Origin: JBLIAZ01 sp047632015
GTDB taxonomy: Bacteria; Bacteroidota; Bacteroidia; Flavobacteriales_C; GCA-002722245
Assembly: GCA_047632015.1 (NCBI GenBank)
Contig: JBLIBC010000010.1
Location: 1 to 23,533 of the forward strand
Reading direction: 5' to 3'
Length of the DNA stretch: 23,533 bases
The notes below the pieces were generated by a model. It was not told the DNA's origin, did no database searches, and saw only the letters and a program-made list of their open reading frames with translations. Positions 7,667 to 16,324 of the stretch are shown piece after piece; positions within the stretch are counted from its first letter, which is position 1, and each line of letters opens with the position of its first letter. A program made the position numbers and the translations under genes.

Positions 7667-8326
7667 TTAACTTCCTTTACCTACAAAAGGAATTCTCATA
7701 CCAAAATTATAATTGAATGTAAACGGCACTTCCGTTTTTATCAATTTTTGATTTGCTTGATCAATAGTATATCTGCTCATTACACTCAAATACAAATACG
7801 TTTTACCTACTAAATATTCGCACCCAGCACCAAGACCAGCAATCCAATTAACAAAAACGCCTTTCTCCTCGTCAACTATAGGACTCCAATAGGTTTGATC
7901 ATCAAAGTTTGGTATATCGCTTGTCCTAGCCCCAAACATTAATCCAAAACCGCCAGAACCGTAAAAGCCTATCTTTTGAAGATCATCTCCTTCATACCGG
8001 CCAATAAAATACCTTTTACCTCCAATACCTAACCTTGTAAATGATATTCTACTACTAACAGGAACAATTTTTGTGTACGGAACAGTAGCAGGTGAGTTGG
8101 CAACAATAAGTGTTGTTGCTTCATAACTTTGAGGGAGAAAATAACTTACAGCTCCATATATTCCAGTCCACTCATTAATTTCATATTCCCCTCTCAGCCC
8201 AGCACCAAAATGCTGTAAACCAGTTGTTCCTGAGAAATGTATAAACTCGAACTCTCCTGCATAAGACCATTGTGCCCTACTAGGAGTAAAGATAAGAAGT
8301 GCAAGAAAAATCAATATAATTCTCAT
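7667..8326 (-). CDS. Outer-membrane beta-barrel protein, first gene of the tandem trio
   Basis: 219 residues. Signal peptide 1-19 (cleavage in PSRAQW), then a barrel-like domain with HFGAGLRGEY (39-48), SYFLPQSYE, a central strand GIGGKRYFIG, and the final strand FNYNFGMRIPF. It is homologous along its whole length to the two genes downstream. It is the promoter-proximal member: its ATG lies 69 bases after the ligA stop, and this leader contains a 9-bp inverted repeat. Whether transcription reads through from ligA or starts in the leader cannot be told from the sequence. Function unknown; surface structure or small-molecule passage are possible roles for such barrels. Confidence 0.76.
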   Translation of the reverse strand: MRIILIFLALLIFTPSRAQWSYAGEFEFIHFSGTTGLQHFGAGLRGEYEINEWTGIYGAVSYFLPQSYEATTLIVANSPATVPYTKIVPVSSRISFTRLGIGGKRYFIGRYEGDDLQKIGFYGSGGFGLMFGARTSDIPNFDDQTYWSPIVDEEKGVFVNWIAGLGAGCEYLVGKTYLYLSVMSRYTIDQANQKLIKTEVPFTFNYNFGMRIPFVGKGS

Positions 8327-8345
8327 GGCGTTTTAGACTCTTTAT

Positions 8346-8371
8346 AAATATGTACGCAAGGATACATATTT
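8346..8371. promoter_or_regulatory. 9-bp inverted repeat in the leader of the barrel trio
   Basis: AAATATGTA (8346-8354) and TACATATTT (8363-8371) are perfect inverted arms with an 8-base spacer, CGCAAGGA. The repeat sits in the 69-base gap between ligA and the first barrel gene, 20 bases before its ATG. The arms are nearly all A/T, so a hairpin would be too weak for a good terminator. The symmetry and the 17-base centre-to-centre distance fit a dimeric regulator site better. No regulator gene is nearby. Confidence 0.4.
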
Positions 8372-8395
8372 TTGTTACAAATACATTGAATTTAC

Positions 8396-10417
8396 TCACA
8401 AAAGTAAGGAAATGAACTCTTTTTCAGTGATCACATTTACCCCTAATTTTTCAGCTTTATTTTTTTTACTTGGACCCATTTTATCTCCAGCAACCACGTA
8501 CGAAGTTGATTTTGAAATTCCGCTGACATTTTTCCCTCCATGTTCTTCAATTAAACTTTTTAGTTCATCACGAGAGAACTCTTGAAACACCCCACTTACC
8601 ACTACTGACATACCTGTTAGTACTCCTTCATTTAACGAACCTTCATCCTTAGATAATTCAAATTGTAATCCAGCCTCCACAAGCCTATCAACTATGTTGT
8701 TATTACTTTCAACAGCAAAATAGTTTACTACACTTTTAGCAATTATTTCTCCTATCTCATCTACAGCTATAAGATCCTCCACAGACGCTGTTCTTATAGC
8801 CTGTAAACTCCTAAGAGACATGGCTAATTTTTTAGCTACTGTTTGTCCCACAAATCGGATCCCTAAACCAAATAACACACGTGGGAATGGCACCTTTTTG
8901 CTTTCGATTAATCCTAAAATTAAATTATTCACTGATTTCTCTGCCATTCTTTCCAATGGCAAAAGTTGACCTCCATTTAAATCATACAAATCAGCTATGT
9001 TTTTCACTAATCCAGCTGAGTATAATTGCTCAATGGTTTCGTCTCCTAAACCGTCAACATTCATTGCCTTTCTTGAAATAAAATGTTGAATACGTCCTGT
9101 AATTTGAGGAGGACACTCAGATTCATTTACACAATAATAATTAACCTCACCCTCCTTTCGTTGTAGCTCACTTTTACATTCGGGACAATGCTTAATGTGC
9201 TCAACAGCTTTTGCTTCTTTTAGTCGCAAATCTTCATTTACCCCAACCACTTTTGGGATGATTTCACCACCTTTCTCCACATAAACTTCATCTTCAAAAT
9301 GCAACCCTAAGCCACTTATAAAATCTTCATTATGCAAGGACGCTCTTTTTACAGTAGTACCTAACAAAAGAACAGGCCTCAAGTTTGCAACTGGCGTAAC
9401 TGAACCAGTTCTACCTACTTGATAGTCTACACTTAAAAGTTTAGTTGAAGCTCTTTCTGTTTCAAACTTAAAAGCAATTGCCCATCGTGGAGATTTTGCA
9501 GTGAATCCTAAACTCACTTGTTTTGGCAATGAGTTGACCTTTACAACCACACCGTCAACTTCAAAACCTAAGTCGTTTCGTTTAGTATCCCAATAAGCAA
9601 TAAAGTCAAAAACGCCCTGTAAAGACAAACACTTTTTAATGTACTTATTTTCCAAAGTTGGCATTTTAAACCCCCATAATGTTGCAGCTTTTAGGTTGTC
9701 AAAATGTGTGTCAAAAGGCAAATCATCACCTATCATATGATATAAAATACAATCAAGGTTACGATCTGCCACTACTTTTGAGTTTTGCATTTTCAAAGTT
9801 CCAGAAGCTGTATTCCTAGGGTTTGCCATTAAAGCCTCTCCCGCTTCTTCTTTTTGAATATTTAAAGCTTCAAATGCCTTTTTAGGCATGAATATTTCGC
9901 CACGAATTTCAAACTCATTTGGATAATCCCCTTGTAATTGCAAAGGAATTGACTTAATTGTCCTGACGTTTGTGGTCACATCGTCACCTTGCGTGCCGTC
10001 CCCTCGAGTCACAGCCTGTGCTAATTCTCCATTTTTATACCGTAAGCCAATGGCAACTCCATCATACTTTAGTTCCGCAGTGTACTCAAGCGGTTGCTCT
10101 TCGTTTAATATTTTCTTAACCCTGTTTTCAAAATCTAGTAAGTCTTCCTGCGAATAAGAGTTCCCCAAAGAAAGCATAGGATACTTGTGAGTCACAGTAT
10201 CAAAATTTTTCGTTATTCCACCACCCACTCTTTTTGTAGGAGAGTTTTTAAGTGCAAGCTCCGGGCTCTTGAGTTCTAATGACTGAAGCTCATTTAATAA
10301 CACATCAAAATCCTTGTCGCTGATAATTGGTGCGTCAAGTAAATAGTACCTGTGATTGTGATCATGTAACTTAACAGACAACTCGTCTACTCTTTTCTTA
10401 GCTTCTGATGAATTCAT
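8396..10417 (-). CDS. ligA: NAD-dependent DNA ligase LigA
   Basis: Seals nicks between Okazaki fragments and during repair, using NAD+ as adenylate donor. At 673 residues it has the standard length and full domain order: Ia domain with the HNHRYY motif (20-25) that binds NMN; adenylation domain with the catalytic lysine Lys117 in KYDG (117-120), RGEIF (172-176) and VDGVVVKV (288-295); OB fold around 325-400; zinc finger with Cys411, Cys414, Cys429 and Cys435; helix-hairpin-helix region about 445-590; BRCT domain about 597-673, including EEHGGKNV. Everything needed is present. ATG start. It is the last gene of a compact run and starts 9 bases after the prmC stop. This is presumably the essential ligase of the cell. 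Confidence 0.97.
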   Translation of the reverse strand: MNSSEAKKRVDELSVKLHDHNHRYYLLDAPIISDKDFDVLLNELQSLELKSPELALKNSPTKRVGGGITKNFDTVTHKYPMLSLGNSYSQEDLLDFENRVKKILNEEQPLEYTAELKYDGVAIGLRYKNGELAQAVTRGDGTQGDDVTTNVRTIKSIPLQLQGDYPNEFEIRGEIFMPKKAFEALNIQKEEAGEALMANPRNTASGTLKMQNSKVVADRNLDCILYHMIGDDLPFDTHFDNLKAATLWGFKMPTLENKYIKKCLSLQGVFDFIAYWDTKRNDLGFEVDGVVVKVNSLPKQVSLGFTAKSPRWAIAFKFETERASTKLLSVDYQVGRTGSVTPVANLRPVLLLGTTVKRASLHNEDFISGLGLHFEDEVYVEKGGEIIPKVVGVNEDLRLKEAKAVEHIKHCPECKSELQRKEGEVNYYCVNESECPPQITGRIQHFISRKAMNVDGLGDETIEQLYSAGLVKNIADLYDLNGGQLLPLERMAEKSVNNLILGLIESKKVPFPRVLFGLGIRFVGQTVAKKLAMSLRSLQAIRTASVEDLIAVDEIGEIIAKSVVNYFAVESNNNIVDRLVEAGLQFELSKDEGSLNEGVLTGMSVVVSGVFQEFSRDELKSLIEEHGGKNVSGISKSTSYVVAGDKMGPSKKNKAEKLGVNVITEKEFISLLL

Positions 10418-10426
10418 TTTCCTTAA

Positions 10427-11296
10427 TTAAATAATGGCTTTAACTATCCTGTCTTTGCCTTGTAAATCTTGAATCAAAAATACTTCTGAAAAGCCAATTT
10501 CAGATAACAAACCACAAACTTCTTTTCCAAAGTTTTCATGTATTTCGAAATAAAGTTTACCGTCGACAGTCAATGTCTTTTTCGCCCAACGAGCAATGGA
10601 ATTATAAAAAAGTAACGGTTCGTTATCTGGTACAAACAAAGCCAAATCGGGATCAAAACCAACCACATTTTCATCCATTTGATCCCTTTCTATTAGTGGT
10701 ATATATGGAGGATTACTTACGACAACATCCCATTTCGCATTTAATAACTCAGCTGATTCAAAACCTAGAGCGTTGTCAATAATAAAATCTACTTTTACGT
10801 TGTTTATCAATGAATTAACATACGCTACATCAATTGACTCTTTACTAATATCAACAGCCGAAACAGCAACTAAAGGCAAAGATTTTTTTATTGAAACCGC
10901 TACACATCCGCTTCCGGTCCCCACATCCAAAACAGTTTTAACACCCTGGTTCTCCTTAATTACTAAATCCACCAACTCTTCAGTTTCAGGACGTGGAATT
11001 AATACGTGCTCATTGACCTTAAACTTTAAACCATAAAAGTATTGTTCTTCTAATACATGTGCTAAAGGAACGTGTATTTTAAACTTTTTGACACCATATA
11101 AAAACTTAAGGATTTGGGATTCGGATATGAGAACATCAGCATTCAAAATCAAATCCGATTTAGACATCGCTAACCAACTTTCACAACATATTTGAAAATA
11201 TATTTTACACTCTCTGTTACCCAGAACATCTTCCAATTCACTGAAAAAGAAAACCTTCAAAGTGCTTAACTTGTTATCTGACAACTTATTCATCAC
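10427..11296 (-). CDS. prmC: Release factor glutamine methyltransferase PrmC
   Basis: Methylates the glutamine of the GGQ motif in peptide-chain release factors RF1 and RF2, improving termination. 289 residues in total. A helical N-terminal domain occupies about 1-85, followed by FYGLKFKVNEHVLIPRPETE (87-106) with the family's PRPETE signature, the SAM loop DVGTGSGCVA (124-133), and the substrate-binding NPPY at 195-198 in SNPPYIP. The start is either GTG (11294-11296), directly adjoining the TAA of the M1 peptidase gene, or the next codon ATG (11291-11293); the protein differs by one residue. Zero spacing implies co-translation with the upstream gene. The pairing prmC-ligA here is probably only operon convenience. 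Confidence 0.93.
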   Translation of the reverse strand: MMNKLSDNKLSTLKVFFFSELEDVLGNRECKIYFQICCESWLAMSKSDLILNADVLISESQILKFLYGVKKFKIHVPLAHVLEEQYFYGLKFKVNEHVLIPRPETEELVDLVIKENQGVKTVLDVGTGSGCVAVSIKKSLPLVAVSAVDISKESIDVAYVNSLINNVKVDFIIDNALGFESAELLNAKWDVVVSNPPYIPLIERDQMDENVVGFDPDLALFVPDNEPLLFYNSIARWAKKTLTVDGKLYFEIHENFGKEVCGLLSEIGFSEVFLIQDLQGKDRIVKAII

Positions 11297-12958
11297 TTAC
11301 TTATAATACACATCAAACAAACCAAATGAATTCAGCACCTCGGGCTCGTCATCTTTTGCCTTTCCTAAATTAAACTTATTAGGTGAGCTGTTTACCTCCA
11401 ACATAACAGGACCCGTTTTAGTTTGAAAATTAACTTTTACATCAAAGAAATCAGCCGCTCCTGACCAACGGATAATATAATTACCTTTTCCGTTAACCTT
11501 TTGAACTACCAATTTTGGCAAAGCAGCAACTCTAAGATATTGCTCAAAAATAGGCATCACTTTTTTACCTAATTTGCTTTTTAAATACAATAATACTTCT
11601 GGTGTGCTCACTGATTGATAAGCAAAATCAACGTGCATGTCTTTTAGAGTGGCAAACCAAAGCAAGTCATCATCCAGTTGATCCCTCACTAAATGTAACA
11701 TCAAGGCACCTTTCAAATACATGTCGCCACTTCCTTTTTGATTTAAATGATACTTAGGAATCATGGGTTTATCATTTAAAATACTCTTCCCTCCATTATT
11801 CAAATAATCCACCATGATATCGTATCCGTACCTTTTTTCCACATACAAAGCTTCTGAGTACGTACAAAAAGCCTCGTGAATCCACATGTCTGCCAGGTCC
11901 TTCATGCTGATATTATTACCCCAGTATTCGTGCCCGCTTTCATGAATGATAACGTAATCAAATTCAACACCTATCATTTGACGTCCTTTGTATCCTTTTT
12001 TATAGTCGTTACCATATGCAATTGCAGACTGATGCTCCATCCCTAAGTAAGGAGCATCCACCAGCTTGTAGCCATCCTTCCAAAACGGATATTTCCCAAA
12101 AAGCTCTTCGTATATTTTCAACATGGGCTTCACTTGCTCAAAATGAGCAGTAGCTTTCTCGACATTGTAGTCTAACACATGATACCGTAGCAACAAACTG
12201 TCTTCATCCGAAATGTAATAATCTGTCAATGTTTCAAAATGACCTAAGTAAAATGTCACATTGTAATTGATGATAGGATAATGCACTTTCCATTGAAAAT
12301 GAGTTTTTGACTCGTTCTGAACATGTGGTTTTGAAAACATTTTAACTCCATTAGCCACGCAATCCAGTCCCTTTGGCACTATGAAATTCATTACCATACT
12401 ATCAGGCTTGTCAGACAAATGGTCTTTGTTTGGCCACCAAGAAGAAGCTCCCAACCCCTCGCAAGCTACACCAACAAAAGGTCGCTCCTTCTCGTCGTTT
12501 GACCAGACAAAACCGCCATCCCAAGGAGCGTTCTTGGCAGCAACAGGTTTCCCATGATAAAACACTTTTAAGCTAGCGGACCTACCTTTTTGTAATCCGC
12601 GTGGGAAATCCACAAAAAAAGCATTCCCTACTCTGGTATAAGCTAAAGTATCATTTAAATACACTACCGAGTCTATATGCATGTTCTCAAACAAATCCAG
12701 TTGAATTCTTGACGTCGGATTTAATACATTAAAAGCAATGTCATTCACTCCAGTAATGCTACTATCTTTCAAGTTAAAGTCAATTGTTAAATCGTAAAAG
12801 TGTACGTCATAACAAGTTCGCTCCTGACTCAACCCCCCACGCAATGAATCTTGTAGTGTATATCTTTTTTTTCTTTTTCTTTTATCGATCTTCCTTTTAG
12901 CACTGCAATAACTGGCTCCAAGCAACAAAATTAAAGCGGTCAAAATAACTCTTTTCAT
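11297..12958 (-). CDS. Exported M1-family (aminopeptidase N-like) zinc metallopeptidase
   Basis: Predicted zinc aminopeptidase, probably periplasmic or surface-attached. A signal peptide spans 1-20 (SYCSA), followed by a very basic stretch (KRKIDKRKRKKR). The N-terminal beta domain of the M1 family runs to about 250. In the catalytic domain GMEHQSAIAYG (306-316) corresponds to the substrate-binding GxMEN element, HESGH is at 339-343, and the third zinc ligand Glu362 (WIHEAF) follows after exactly 18 residues. A tyrosine in MYLKGALML (Tyr414) fits the transition-state Tyr. At 553 residues it lacks most of the long C-terminal helical domain of E. coli PepN and so resembles the short Bacteroidota M1 enzymes. 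Cys18 is not in a good lipobox. ATG start. Three bases separate it from the nitrilase gene. Confidence 0.9.
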   Translation of the reverse strand: MKRVILTALILLLGASYCSAKRKIDKRKRKKRYTLQDSLRGGLSQERTCYDVHFYDLTIDFNLKDSSITGVNDIAFNVLNPTSRIQLDLFENMHIDSVVYLNDTLAYTRVGNAFFVDFPRGLQKGRSASLKVFYHGKPVAAKNAPWDGGFVWSNDEKERPFVGVACEGLGASSWWPNKDHLSDKPDSMVMNFIVPKGLDCVANGVKMFSKPHVQNESKTHFQWKVHYPIINYNVTFYLGHFETLTDYYISDEDSLLLRYHVLDYNVEKATAHFEQVKPMLKIYEELFGKYPFWKDGYKLVDAPYLGMEHQSAIAYGNDYKKGYKGRQMIGVEFDYVIIHESGHEYWGNNISMKDLADMWIHEAFCTYSEALYVEKRYGYDIMVDYLNNGGKSILNDKPMIPKYHLNQKGSGDMYLKGALMLHLVRDQLDDDLLWFATLKDMHVDFAYQSVSTPEVLLYLKSKLGKKVMPIFEQYLRVAALPKLVVQKVNGKGNYIIRWSGAADFFDVKVNFQTKTGPVMLEVNSSPNKFNLGKAKDDEPEVLNSFGLFDVYYK

Positions 12959-12961
12959 GTT

Positions 12962-13747
12962 TTATAAAATTTTAAATTCGTCAGCATCATCAGCAACAGG
13001 AAATGACACTCTATATTTATTCAATTTTTTAGCCCTCAAATGAGCAGTCAATATTTTCTTTTGGTTTGGCCCAGCTTCATCAAGGCGCTCTCCTGAACAA
13101 TCAAGAACAACAGACCCTCCACTGTATGAAATTCCATTCCCATCAACACCTACCCTATTCACTCCAATCACATAGGCTTGATTCTCGATTGCTCTTGCAA
13201 CCAAAAGCGAACTCCAAGCTTCCACTCTTTTACTAGGCCAATTAGCCACATAAATAGCGACATCATAACCCTTATCAACATTCCTATTCCAAACAGGAAA
13301 TCTTAAATCATAACAAATGTAGCAGGCCAATTTCCAGCCTTTATATTTCACGATAAGTTGCTCATTTCCTGCAGTGTAAGTGTTTTGTTCGTTTGCGTAT
13401 GTAAACAAATGCTTTTTATCGTATTTAAATATTTCACCGTCAGGATTCACCCACAACAAGCGGTTGTAATAATTTCCATTTTCTTCTACTATCAAACTAC
13501 CAACTAAAGCTTTGCTGTACTGATTAGCCCAAGTTTTTAACTTTTTCACTTCATCCCCATCCATCTTAACGGCCAACGATTTAGCATTCATTGAAAACCC
13601 AGTAGTAAACATTTCCGGTAGTACAACAACATCAGCGTGCAATGGAACTGTTTTTAACAAACACTCAACGGATTGTAAATTGCTTTCAACGTTCTCCCAA
13701 TGTAATTCACATTGAACAACGCATATATTTAAATCATCAACAGGCAT
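12962..13747 (-). CDS. Nitrilase-superfamily omega-amidase (YafV-like)
   Basis: C-N hydrolase of the omega-amidase branch, which hydrolyses omega-amides of alpha-keto acids (alpha-ketoglutaramate, alpha-ketosuccinamate); some members repair deaminated glutathione. The 261 residues contain the full catalytic set: Glu45 in LPEMFTTGF, Lys111 in YDKKHLF and Cys145 in CYDLRFPVW. LPEMFTTGFSMN and CYDLRFPVW are the signatures that distinguish this branch from nitrilases proper and from carbamoylases. Cytoplasmic, no signal peptide. ATG start. It lies 15 bases after the aldo/keto reductase and 3 bases before the M1 peptidase, so it is almost surely co-transcribed with both. The exact substrate is inferred from the family, not shown here. 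Confidence 0.88.
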   Translation of the reverse strand: MPVDDLNICVVQCELHWENVESNLQSVECLLKTVPLHADVVVLPEMFTTGFSMNAKSLAVKMDGDEVKKLKTWANQYSKALVGSLIVEENGNYYNRLLWVNPDGEIFKYDKKHLFTYANEQNTYTAGNEQLIVKYKGWKLACYICYDLRFPVWNRNVDKGYDVAIYVANWPSKRVEAWSSLLVARAIENQAYVIGVNRVGVDGNGISYSGGSVVLDCSGERLDEAGPNQKKILTAHLRAKKLNKYRVSFPVADDADEFKIL

Positions 13748-13762
13748 AATTCTTAACTTTTA

Positions 13763-14809
13763 TCAAGTTGCTGGATCGGGAAATTGATCGAAGACCACAT
13801 TTATTTCTTTTATTAATTCTGGTGTTAAGCGTAAATTTTCAGCGTCAATATTTTCCTTTAATTGATCAACACTAGTTGCTCCTATAATCGTGGAGTGTGC
13901 AAATCCCTGACCATAAACAAAAGCTAAAGCCAAACTGACAACAGACATTCCATTTTCCTTTGCTAAATCTTGATAGGCTGCTGTAGCTTCCATCGCCTTG
14001 TTATTCAAAAACCTATTAAAAATCTTGTATTCAGTAAGCCTTGCACCCTTTGGTTCTTGTCCATCAAGATATTTTCCTGTTAGCGCTCCAAAGGCTAATG
14101 GAGAATACGCAAGTAGTCCCAAGCCCTCGAATTGGCATAATTCTGAAAGGCCGTATTCAAACTGACGATTCAGTAAACCATAAGCATTTTGAATACTTAC
14201 GGGAGGAATTAAATTATTCTCCTTGCATAACTGCAAAAACTTCATCACTCCCCAAGTTGTTTCATTAGACAACCCCCAATGCTTTATTTTCCCTTCTTTA
14301 ATTAGCAAGTTCATGCTTTCTGCCTGGCTTAAAAAGTCGTCTTCCCATTGTTGACCAACCTTATCCTGATACGGATAAATTCTCACGCCAAATTTATTAT
14401 TCCCTCGCTTAGGCCAATGAAGCTGGTATAAATCAACATAGTCTGTTTTCAATTTACTTAAACTCCCTTCAATTGCTTGGTTAATTTGCTTTCTTGAAAA
14501 ATCAGGCCCATTCCTTATGTAACTTAAACCTGGGCTATGACCAACTACCTTCGTACCAAGCACCAACTCACTCCGGTTACGTCTGCTTTCCATCCAATTA
14601 CCAATAATTTTTTCAGTAGCCCCACAAGTTTCTGCACGCCCTGGGACTGAATACATCTCAGCGGTATCAATAAAGTTGACACCGTTTGCTACAGCGTAAT
14701 CCAATTGTTCGAAACCCTCGTCCTGTGTATTTTGCTCACCAAAAGTCATGGTACCTAAGCACACATTGCTTACACTTAAATCGGACAATCCTAATTTGTT
14801 GTATCTCAT
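13763..14809 (-). CDS. Aldo/keto reductase, Tas-like
   Basis: NADPH-dependent oxidoreductase with a TIM-barrel fold. The 348 residues align along their whole length with the E. coli Tas type: start LGLSDLSVSNVCLGTMTFGE (6-25), FIDTAEMYSVP (47-57), the long KTDYVDLYQLHWP (121-133), and the end DQLKENIDAENLRLTPELI. The catalytic tetrad Asp48, Tyr53, Lys87 and His131 is complete. The natural substrate of Tas-like enzymes is poorly known; general carbonyl detoxification is plausible. ATG start. The gene starts 5 bases after the membrane-protein gene and ends 15 bases before the omega-amidase. No truncation or odd composition is seen. Confidence 0.9.
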   Translation of the reverse strand: MRYNKLGLSDLSVSNVCLGTMTFGEQNTQDEGFEQLDYAVANGVNFIDTAEMYSVPGRAETCGATEKIIGNWMESRRNRSELVLGTKVVGHSPGLSYIRNGPDFSRKQINQAIEGSLSKLKTDYVDLYQLHWPKRGNNKFGVRIYPYQDKVGQQWEDDFLSQAESMNLLIKEGKIKHWGLSNETTWGVMKFLQLCKENNLIPPVSIQNAYGLLNRQFEYGLSELCQFEGLGLLAYSPLAFGALTGKYLDGQEPKGARLTEYKIFNRFLNNKAMEATAAYQDLAKENGMSVVSLALAFVYGQGFAHSTIIGATSVDQLKENIDAENLRLTPELIKEINVVFDQFPDPAT

Positions 14810-14814
14810 TATTC

Positions 14815-16119
14815 TTATAACTTTTTAAACAGTGAATTACTGCGTTTTAATCGTTCAACATCAAGAATGCTAACACAAAACATCAATAAAAATGGCAGGG
14901 CTGGAATTTTGTACCTGACTAAACTACCCAGGATAGGAGTTACCATCCCAACCACGACTAGCAAAGTTATGGAGTAAATCAAAAAATACAAACTCATATC
15001 ACTGAACTTCACCTTTTTTCTAAAATAAAAACAAAGCGCCATGAATCCAAGTAACATCACATTTTCAATTGCATTTAACAATATTAACGGAGAATAAGCT
15101 TCCCACAATAAAGGTCGAAACAAGGCATTGAATAAACCTTGAGGGATGTTTATTAAAAAACTCAATGCATTATCCTCCAGATCGTAAGTATCAATTAAAC
15201 TCCTTGCATCCATTGATTCAGCCAAACCCTCAAAATCCTTTTTTTTCCATTTAAACACCGTAAATAAGGACCATTTGAATCGAATAAAATGCCATACAAC
15301 GGCGAGTACAAAATAAGAACTGTAATTGCACAAAACTAGTTTCCATCTGGTAACTTCTTGCCACTTGTTAAACAACCAATGTAAAGTGAACACAGGAACC
15401 AACATGAGTCCCACATAAAACTTCATGTGGAATAAAAATAAAAACAGCAGAGCTACTGTTATTAAGTCTTTTTTAGTAAAACCCTTTCTCCCTACCTTTT
15501 CCATGATGTACAACAGGCATCCTAACGCTAAAAACAAGGGGCCTTCTTTAAGTATTCCTGATGTCCAAAACACCAGTGATGGTATTAAAAAAATAACGAA
15601 CCCTAACCATACCTCCTTTTTTAAGAAATATTTTTGAAAAGCTTTAAATACAAACATTTGCCCAACAAATCCCATGAAAGCGAAAAGGCACATGTGAACA
15701 TAATAACTGCCAAAGCTGAACAAACGCATCACAACATTTATTCTTATAACTGTTCTGTTATCATTGTACATTGGTGATCTTAATGCCGGAAACCAATTGG
15801 TCATGGATTCGAGTAACGGAATAGATTCTCGCACCTCAGAATGCACGCCGATCATGACTAAAAAATATTCTTTTGGGTTTTCCAGTAGCAATTGGTGTAA
15901 ATAAAAACTATCGTCAAAATACCTAAAAGTATCGGCAAGACTGCGGTCCAGATAGTAATAAGTGTAAATTAAAGTGAGACAAAATCCGGCCCCCACTCTT
16001 AAAAGGAATGCCGCAGCAACAAATTTAAACGATAGATCTACATTTAAATTTGAATACAGCTTAAACAGCAAATACAAGCACAAAACAAAAGCTACAATTC
16101 CAAGTATTATATCAATCAA
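14815..16119 (-). CDS. Polytopic membrane protein, possibly polysaccharide-related
   Basis: 434 residues with about ten hydrophobic segments, starting with an N-terminal anchor IDIILGIVAFVLCLYLLFKL. Between the second and third helices is a long loop (about 58-130) with an acidic motif, DTFRYFDDS, and then NDNRTVIRINVVMRLFSFG. An acidic extracytoplasmic loop after the first helices is typical of GT-C glycosyltransferases and EpsG-like polymerases, and R-x-N-x-x-x-R-hydrophobic is seen in several Bacteroidota membrane proteins near glycan genes. I cannot assign it to a named family. It is the first gene of the minus-strand run that continues to ligA; the 205-base upstream region is shared with the divergent gene at 16325. 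ATG start. Confidence 0.7.
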   Translation of the reverse strand: MIDIILGIVAFVLCLYLLFKLYSNLNVDLSFKFVAAAFLLRVGAGFCLTLIYTYYYLDRSLADTFRYFDDSFYLHQLLLENPKEYFLVMIGVHSEVRESIPLLESMTNWFPALRSPMYNDNRTVIRINVVMRLFSFGSYYVHMCLFAFMGFVGQMFVFKAFQKYFLKKEVWLGFVIFLIPSLVFWTSGILKEGPLFLALGCLLYIMEKVGRKGFTKKDLITVALLFLFLFHMKFYVGLMLVPVFTLHWLFNKWQEVTRWKLVLCNYSSYFVLAVVWHFIRFKWSLFTVFKWKKKDFEGLAESMDARSLIDTYDLEDNALSFLINIPQGLFNALFRPLLWEAYSPLILLNAIENVMLLGFMALCFYFRKKVKFSDMSLYFLIYSITLLVVVGMVTPILGSLVRYKIPALPFLLMFCVSILDVERLKRSNSLFKKL

Positions 16120-16324
16120 AATATCAGTTGAATAATTGATTTAAAATTACGCTTTTACAATTTTAATTTATGGAAACCACACTTAAAACTTACAACCATT
16201 TTTAACCTACTTGTTGAAAACCTCAAATATTAATTTGAATTAAAACATCTCTTAAAGCAACCCTAAATAATATAATCCGTTATATTGCGTGACAACAAAT
16301 TATCAACTATAAAAAAACTTCAAC

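Noticed and set aside
16120..16324. Possible TAnnTTTG promoters or a small RNA in the divergent 205-base gap
   Set aside because: Only one-mismatch -7 boxes with poor -33 spacing were seen in either direction, with no strong hairpin plus T run. Promoters must exist here but cannot be placed.
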